NCBI GenBank assembly: GCA_030627065.1
Contig: DAOUSV010000058.1
Span: 1 to 8,335, forward strand
Origin: Piscirickettsiaceae bacterium
Lineage (GTDB): Bacteria; Pseudomonadota; Gammaproteobacteria; Nitrosococcales; Methylophagaceae
Direction of reading: 5' to 3'
Length of the DNA: 8,335 nucleotides
Both the position numbers and the translations under genes were made by a program. The notes below the pieces were generated by a model that was given only the letters and a program-made list of their open reading frames with translations, did no database searches and was not told where the DNA came from. Positions 4,959-8,335 of the stretch are shown one piece after another (the stretch's first letter is position 1; every line of letters begins with the position of its first letter).

Positions 4959-6758
4959 ATGCGTAGTCATTATTGCGGTGATGTTAACGAAACATTAGAT
5001 GGACAAACAGTAACAGTAGCGGGCTGGATGCACCGCCGCCGCGATCATGGTGGGGTAATCTTCATTGACCTGCGTGATCGTGAAGGTTTAGTACAAATTG
5101 TTTGTAATCCTGAAGATGCAGAAAGTTTTGCAGTTGCAGAAAAAGTACGTAGTGAATATGTTTTAGAGATTGAAGGCAAGGTTCGTCTTCGTCCAAACGG
5201 CAGTGATAATGCAGACTTAAAAAGCGGCAAGATTGAAATTGTTGCTAGTCGTGTGACCATTTTAAACAGTGCTGAAACACCGCCCTTCCCATTAACTGGG
5301 CAAGAAGATGTTAGTGAAGATGTTCGCCTTCGTCATCGTTATATTGATTTACGTCGTCCAGAAATGCAGCAAAAACTACGTTTCCGCTCAAAAATTACTA
5401 GCCAATTACGTCGTTTTCTTGATGATAATGGTTTCTTAGATATTGAAACACCAATTTTAACGAAAGCGACACCAGAAGGCGCGCGTGATTATTTAGTGCC
5501 AAGCCGTACTCATCAAGGTGATTTTTTTGCTTTACCTCAATCACCACAACTGTTTAAGCAGTTGTTGATGGTCGCTGGTATGGATCGTTATTATCAGATC
5601 GTACGTTGTTTCCGTGATGAAGATTTACGTGCTGATCGCCAGCCAGAATTTACTCAAGTCGATGTCGAAACATCGTTTATGGAAGAAGAAGACTTGATGA
5701 ATATGATGGAAGAAATGATTCGCAGCTTATTTGCGAATGTTTTAGAGCAGCCATTACCAAATCCATTCCCACGTATGACGTATGCTGAAGCAATGGCGCG
5801 TTATGGTAGTGATAAACCTGATTTACGTATTGACCTAGAGTTGATTGAAATTAGCGACCTTATGAAAGGCGTTGATTTCAAAGTGTTCTCTGGTCCTGCT
5901 AATGATGAAAAAGGCCGTATTGTTGCCTTACGTGTGCCAAAAGGTGCAAGTTTAAGCCGTAAACAAATTGATGATTACACCAAATATGTCAGTATTTATG
6001 GTGCGAAAGGCTTAGCGTATATTAAGGTGAATGATATTGATGCTGGCCGTGAAGGTTTGCAATCGCCAATTTTGAAATTCTTACCTGATGATGTTGTTGA
6101 TGCGATTATGTCGCGCACAGAAGTAGAAACAGGTGATTTAATCTTCTTTGGCGCTGATAAAGCCAATATTGTGAATGAAGCCATTGGTGCATTACGCGTT
6201 AAAGTGGGTCATGATTTAGATTTAGTGAAACATGGCTGGCAGCCGCTTTGGGTTGTTGCTTTCCCAATGTTTGAATGGGATGAAAAGTCTGATCGTTGGA
6301 CTGCATTACATCACCCATTCACTGCGCCACGGGAATCTGATGTGGACTTATTAGAAACTGATCCAGGTAAATGTCTATCTCGTGCTTACGATATGGTATT
6401 AAACGGCACCGAGTTAGGTGGTGGTTCAATGCGTATTCATAAAGCCGATATTCAAAGTAAAGTATTTGAATTATTAGGCATATCTAAAGAAGAAGCCAAT
6501 GATAAGTTTGGTTTCCTCTTAGAAGCATTAAGATTCGGTTGTCCGCCACATGGTGGTCTAGCGTTTGGTTTAGATCGCTTAGCAATGTTGATGACAGGTT
6601 CAGCCTCTATTCGTGATGTGATGGCATTCCCTAAAACACAATCAGCAAGCTGTTTATTAACCAGTGCACCAAGTAATGTCAGCGAGGCGCAATTAAAAGA
6701 ACTTAATATTCGATTGCGTAAAGCTGCTGTAATTGCTGACACTACATCTGCAGAATAA
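4959..6758 (+). CDS. aspS: Aspartate--tRNA ligase, bacterial type, predicted non-discriminating
   Basis: Activates aspartate with ATP and attaches it to tRNA-Asp in the cytoplasm. The 599 residues match the full bacterial length. Domains are an N-terminal OB-fold anticodon-binding domain (about 1-105), the class II catalytic core, and the bacterial GAD insertion (about 290-420). Visible signatures are ETPILTKATPEGARDYLVPS (163-182, motif 1 end and following loop), QSPQLFKQLLM (194-204), motif 2 F218-R-D-E-D-L-R with QPEFTQVD, and motif 3 GLAFGLDRL (533-541) with R540. In the anticodon domain, H30 and G81 match the pair (His31 and Gly82 in Pseudomonas aeruginosa numbering, as I recall it) linked to acceptance of tRNA-Asn; this suggests a dual-specificity enzyme working with GatCAB. 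A weak AAGTGGA precedes the ATG by eight bases. Confidence 0.97.
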   Translation: MRSHYCGDVNETLDGQTVTVAGWMHRRRDHGGVIFIDLRDREGLVQIVCNPEDAESFAVAEKVRSEYVLEIEGKVRLRPNGSDNADLKSGKIEIVASRVTILNSAETPPFPLTGQEDVSEDVRLRHRYIDLRRPEMQQKLRFRSKITSQLRRFLDDNGFLDIETPILTKATPEGARDYLVPSRTHQGDFFALPQSPQLFKQLLMVAGMDRYYQIVRCFRDEDLRADRQPEFTQVDVETSFMEEEDLMNMMEEMIRSLFANVLEQPLPNPFPRMTYAEAMARYGSDKPDLRIDLELIEISDLMKGVDFKVFSGPANDEKGRIVALRVPKGASLSRKQIDDYTKYVSIYGAKGLAYIKVNDIDAGREGLQSPILKFLPDDVVDAIMSRTEVETGDLIFFGADKANIVNEAIGALRVKVGHDLDLVKHGWQPLWVVAFPMFEWDEKSDRWTALHHPFTAPRESDVDLLETDPGKCLSRAYDMVLNGTELGGGSMRIHKADIQSKVFELLGISKEEANDKFGFLLEALRFGCPPHGGLAFGLDRLAMLMTGSASIRDVMAFPKTQSASCLLTSAPSNVSEAQLKELNIRLRKAAVIADTTSAE

Positions 6759-6773
6759 AAAGGAATAAGAAGC

Positions 6774-6968
6774 ATGGCTGAGCAAATAATAGACGATTCT
6801 AAATCGCATAAGTATTACGTTGTTCACCATGCTGATTTACCGATAAGTTGTCCAACGCCTGACGATGAACAATGGAGCTCTCATCCTAAAGTTTATTTAA
6901 GTTTAGAAGCCAACATTAGAAAATCCTGCCCTTATTGTGGCAAAGTTTATATGCTGGTGGATGAGTGA
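6774..6968 (+). CDS. zf-CHCC zinc-finger domain protein
   Basis: A 64-residue protein with the C-H-C-C zinc site of the family related to the NDUFS6 subunit of mitochondrial complex I: C26 in LPISCP, H37 in SSHPKVYL, and C52-P-Y-C55-G near the C-terminus. Bacterial members are very small and their role is unknown; they are not known to be complex I subunits in bacteria. A good AAAGGA (6759-6764) lies nine bases before the ATG, 15 bases after the aspS stop. Its 3' end overlaps mutT by eight bases. It differs from YacG, the other small zinc protein often found near mutT, which has a Cys4 ribbon at the N-terminus. Confidence 0.9.
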   Translation: MAEQIIDDSKSHKYYVVHHADLPISCPTPDDEQWSSHPKVYLSLEANIRKSCPYCGKVYMLVDE

Positions 6969-7377
6969 TTTGTTAGCAACTGTTCATGTTGCTGTTGCCG
7001 TGATTGTTGATACGGCAAAGCAAGACGTATTAATATCACTACGACAAGCACATCAACATCAGGGTGACTTATGGGAGTTTCCAGGTGGCAAAGTTGATGA
7101 TAATGAAACCGTATTTAATGCCTTAGTTCGAGAAATTGATGAAGAACTAGGCCTTACTATTATTGAAGCAAAGCCATTAATAGAAATATCACATAATTAC
7201 AGTGATAAGTCTGTTCTGCTTGATGTATGGCTAGTGACTGACTTTAAGGGTGTTGCACAAGGACGAGAAGGCCAGCGAGTGTTATGGCATGCTATTTCTG
7301 ATTTAGATAAGAATGACTTTCCTGCGGCAAATGTCGCCATTATCGAAGTATTACAATCAAGAGCGAAAATACAATGA
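6961..7377 (+). CDS. mutT: 8-oxo-dGTP diphosphatase MutT (Nudix hydrolase)
   Basis: Hydrolyses oxidised dGTP to the monophosphate so that it is not built into DNA. The 138 residues carry a perfect Nudix box: G43-x5-E49-x7-R57-E58-I-D-E61-E62-L-G64-L, preceded by LWEFPGG. FPAAN (120-124) matches the E. coli FPPAN segment, where the Asn reads the 8-oxoguanine base, so the substrate call is better than for a generic Nudix protein. I chose the ATG at 6961 because it gives the usual MutT start (MSDLLATVHVAVAVIVD); a GTG at 6937 would add eight unlikely residues (VAKFICWW as encoded). It overlaps the zinc-finger gene by eight bases and nadA by four (ATGA), with no strong ribosome site of its own, so translation is probably coupled. 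Confidence 0.93.
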   Translation: MSDLLATVHVAVAVIVDTAKQDVLISLRQAHQHQGDLWEFPGGKVDDNETVFNALVREIDEELGLTIIEAKPLIEISHNYSDKSVLLDVWLVTDFKGVAQGREGQRVLWHAISDLDKNDFPAANVAIIEVLQSRAKIQ

Positions 7378-8335
7378 GTCTAGCTGAAACAGTTCCACAC
7401 AAATTACAGGCCAGTATTGATAGTATTATTGATAATGTTACCCCGAGTCCGTGGCTGACAGAGGCAGAAAAATCAGACTATATTGTAAAGATAAAGGCAT
7501 TATTGAAGCAAAAAAATGCCGTTGTTATTGCCCATTATTATGTTGATGATGAACTGCAATCTTTAGCCGAAGATACCGGTGGCTATGTTTCTGATTCACT
7601 CGATATGGCAAACTTTGGGGCACAACATAGTGCAAGTACGCTGGTTATTTGTGGTGTACGTTTTATGGGTGAAACATCAAAGATATTAAGCCCTGAAAAG
7701 ACAATCATTATGCCGACATTAGATGCAGAGTGTTCGCTTGATTTAGGTTGTCCAATTGAAGAGTTTAGTGCCTTTTGTGACCAGTATCCTGATCGTGAAG
7801 TAGTGGTCTATGCCAATACCAGTGTTGAAGTTAAAGCGCGTGCGGACTGGATTGTCACCTCAAGTAATGCCATTCAAATTGTTAATCATTTAATGGCTGA
7901 AGGTAAGAAGATTGTTTGGGGCCCCGACCGCCATTTAGGTCAATACATTAAGAATAAAACCAATGCCGATATGATTATGTGGCAAGGTAACTGTGTGGTT
8001 CATGATGAATTTAAGCTTTATGAATTAGAGCAGTTAATGGATAAATACCCGGATGCCGAAGTCTTGGTGCATCCTGAGTCGCCTCAGTCAGTCATTGCAA
8101 AAGCAGACTTTGTAGGTTCGACCAAGCAGATCATTGCGGCAGGAAAAGAATCAAAAGCAGATACATTAATTATCGCTACAGATCATGGTTTGTTTTATAA
8201 AATGAGCCAAGCAGTTCCGGATAAACGACTTATTCCTGCACCAACTGGTGGTAAAGGTGCGACCTGTAAGAGCTGTGCCCACTGTCCGTGGATGGCGATG
8301 AATACCTTGGTGAATTTGTATGAGGCGTTACGAGA
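7374..8335 (+). CDS. nadA: Quinolinate synthase (NadA), 3' end missing at the window edge
   Basis: Condenses iminoaspartate (from NadB) with dihydroxyacetone phosphate to quinolinate, the first pyridine of NAD synthesis, using a [4Fe-4S] cluster. The first 320 codons are present and open; E. coli NadA has 347 residues, so roughly 30 are cut off. The three cluster cysteines are C120 (LDAECSLDLGC), C207 (WQGNCVVHDEF) and C304, within the C298-x-x-C301-x-x-C304 motif near the end, equivalent to C113, C200 and C297 of E. coli. The start of the core, VVIAHYYVDDELQSLAE (50-66), and HPESPQSV (233-240) are also typical. The ATG overlaps the mutT stop as ATGA, so it is the last visible gene of the run. 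NadB is not in the window. Confidence 0.97.
   Translation, partial: MSLAETVPHKLQASIDSIIDNVTPSPWLTEAEKSDYIVKIKALLKQKNAVVIAHYYVDDELQSLAEDTGGYVSDSLDMANFGAQHSASTLVICGVRFMGETSKILSPEKTIIMPTLDAECSLDLGCPIEEFSAFCDQYPDREVVVYANTSVEVKARADWIVTSSNAIQIVNHLMAEGKKIVWGPDRHLGQYIKNKTNADMIMWQGNCVVHDEFKLYELEQLMDKYPDAEVLVHPESPQSVIAKADFVGSTKQIIAAGKESKADTLIIATDHGLFYKMSQAVPDKRLIPAPTGGKGATCKSCAHCPWMAMNTLVNLYEALR

Noticed and set aside
4693..6184. Short minus-strand open frames within the DUF502 gene and aspS
   Set aside because: All lie antisense to well-supported conserved genes and show no protein-like features.
6452..6775. 107-codon minus-strand open frame across the end of aspS
   Set aside because: Shadow of conserved AspRS motif 3 region; the product resembles no known protein.
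6937..6960. GTG start giving mutT eight extra residues
   Set aside because: The added residues (VAKFICWW) do not resemble a MutT start; the ATG at 6961 gives the usual length and N-terminus.
6774..6968. YacG (gyrase inhibitor zinc protein) as the small gene before mutT
   Set aside because: YacG has an N-terminal Cys4 ribbon; this protein has the C-H-C-C arrangement with a C-terminal CPYCG.

Overview
The window looks like chromosomal DNA from a moderately AT-leaning gammaproteobacterium. The Rieske protein, cytochrome b start, AspRS and NadA all read like members from that class (Pseudomonas-like AspRS, Methylophaga/Cycloclasticus-like gene mix). The genus is a guess and I cannot confirm it. 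There is no tRNA, rRNA, CRISPR array, insertion sequence or phage gene in view, and the gene content is mostly housekeeping.

Left half (1-3844), all minus strand. Reading in the direction of transcription: an Atm1/HMT-type ABC exporter (3844-2087) is followed, with a one-base TAATG overlap, by an exported 192-residue protein of unknown function (2087-1509). A small secreted pseudoazurin-like blue copper protein follows (1314-892), closed by a clear intrinsic terminator (841-868). Then comes petA, the Rieske iron-sulfur subunit of cytochrome bc1 (719-120), coupled by another TAATG overlap to petB (cytochrome b), which runs off the left edge. The copper protein and the bc1 genes form separate transcription units but are plausible partners in periplasmic electron transfer. 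The gap upstream of petA holds a candidate promoter and several palindromes.

Right half (3995-8335), all plus strand. A divergent 150-base promoter region (3845-3994) opens a tight six-gene run: an FmdB-type zinc ribbon protein, a DUF502 membrane protein, aspS, a zf-CHCC zinc-finger protein, mutT and nadA (cut by the right edge). The last three genes are packed with overlaps. This run combines translation, nucleotide-pool cleaning and NAD synthesis.

The strongest oddity is in petA. The second Rieske box reads G-P-C-H-G-S where C-P-C-H-G-S is expected, so one of the two cysteine ligands of the [2Fe-2S] cluster is glycine. One base (window position 263) accounts for it. It is either a sequence error, an inactivating mutation, or something unusual. 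Other points worth a look are the AspRS specificity residues (predicted to charge tRNA-Asn as well), the uncharacterised exported protein coupled to the Atm1-like exporter, and several inverted or phased repeats at promoters. I did not find a convincing undescribed multi-gene system.
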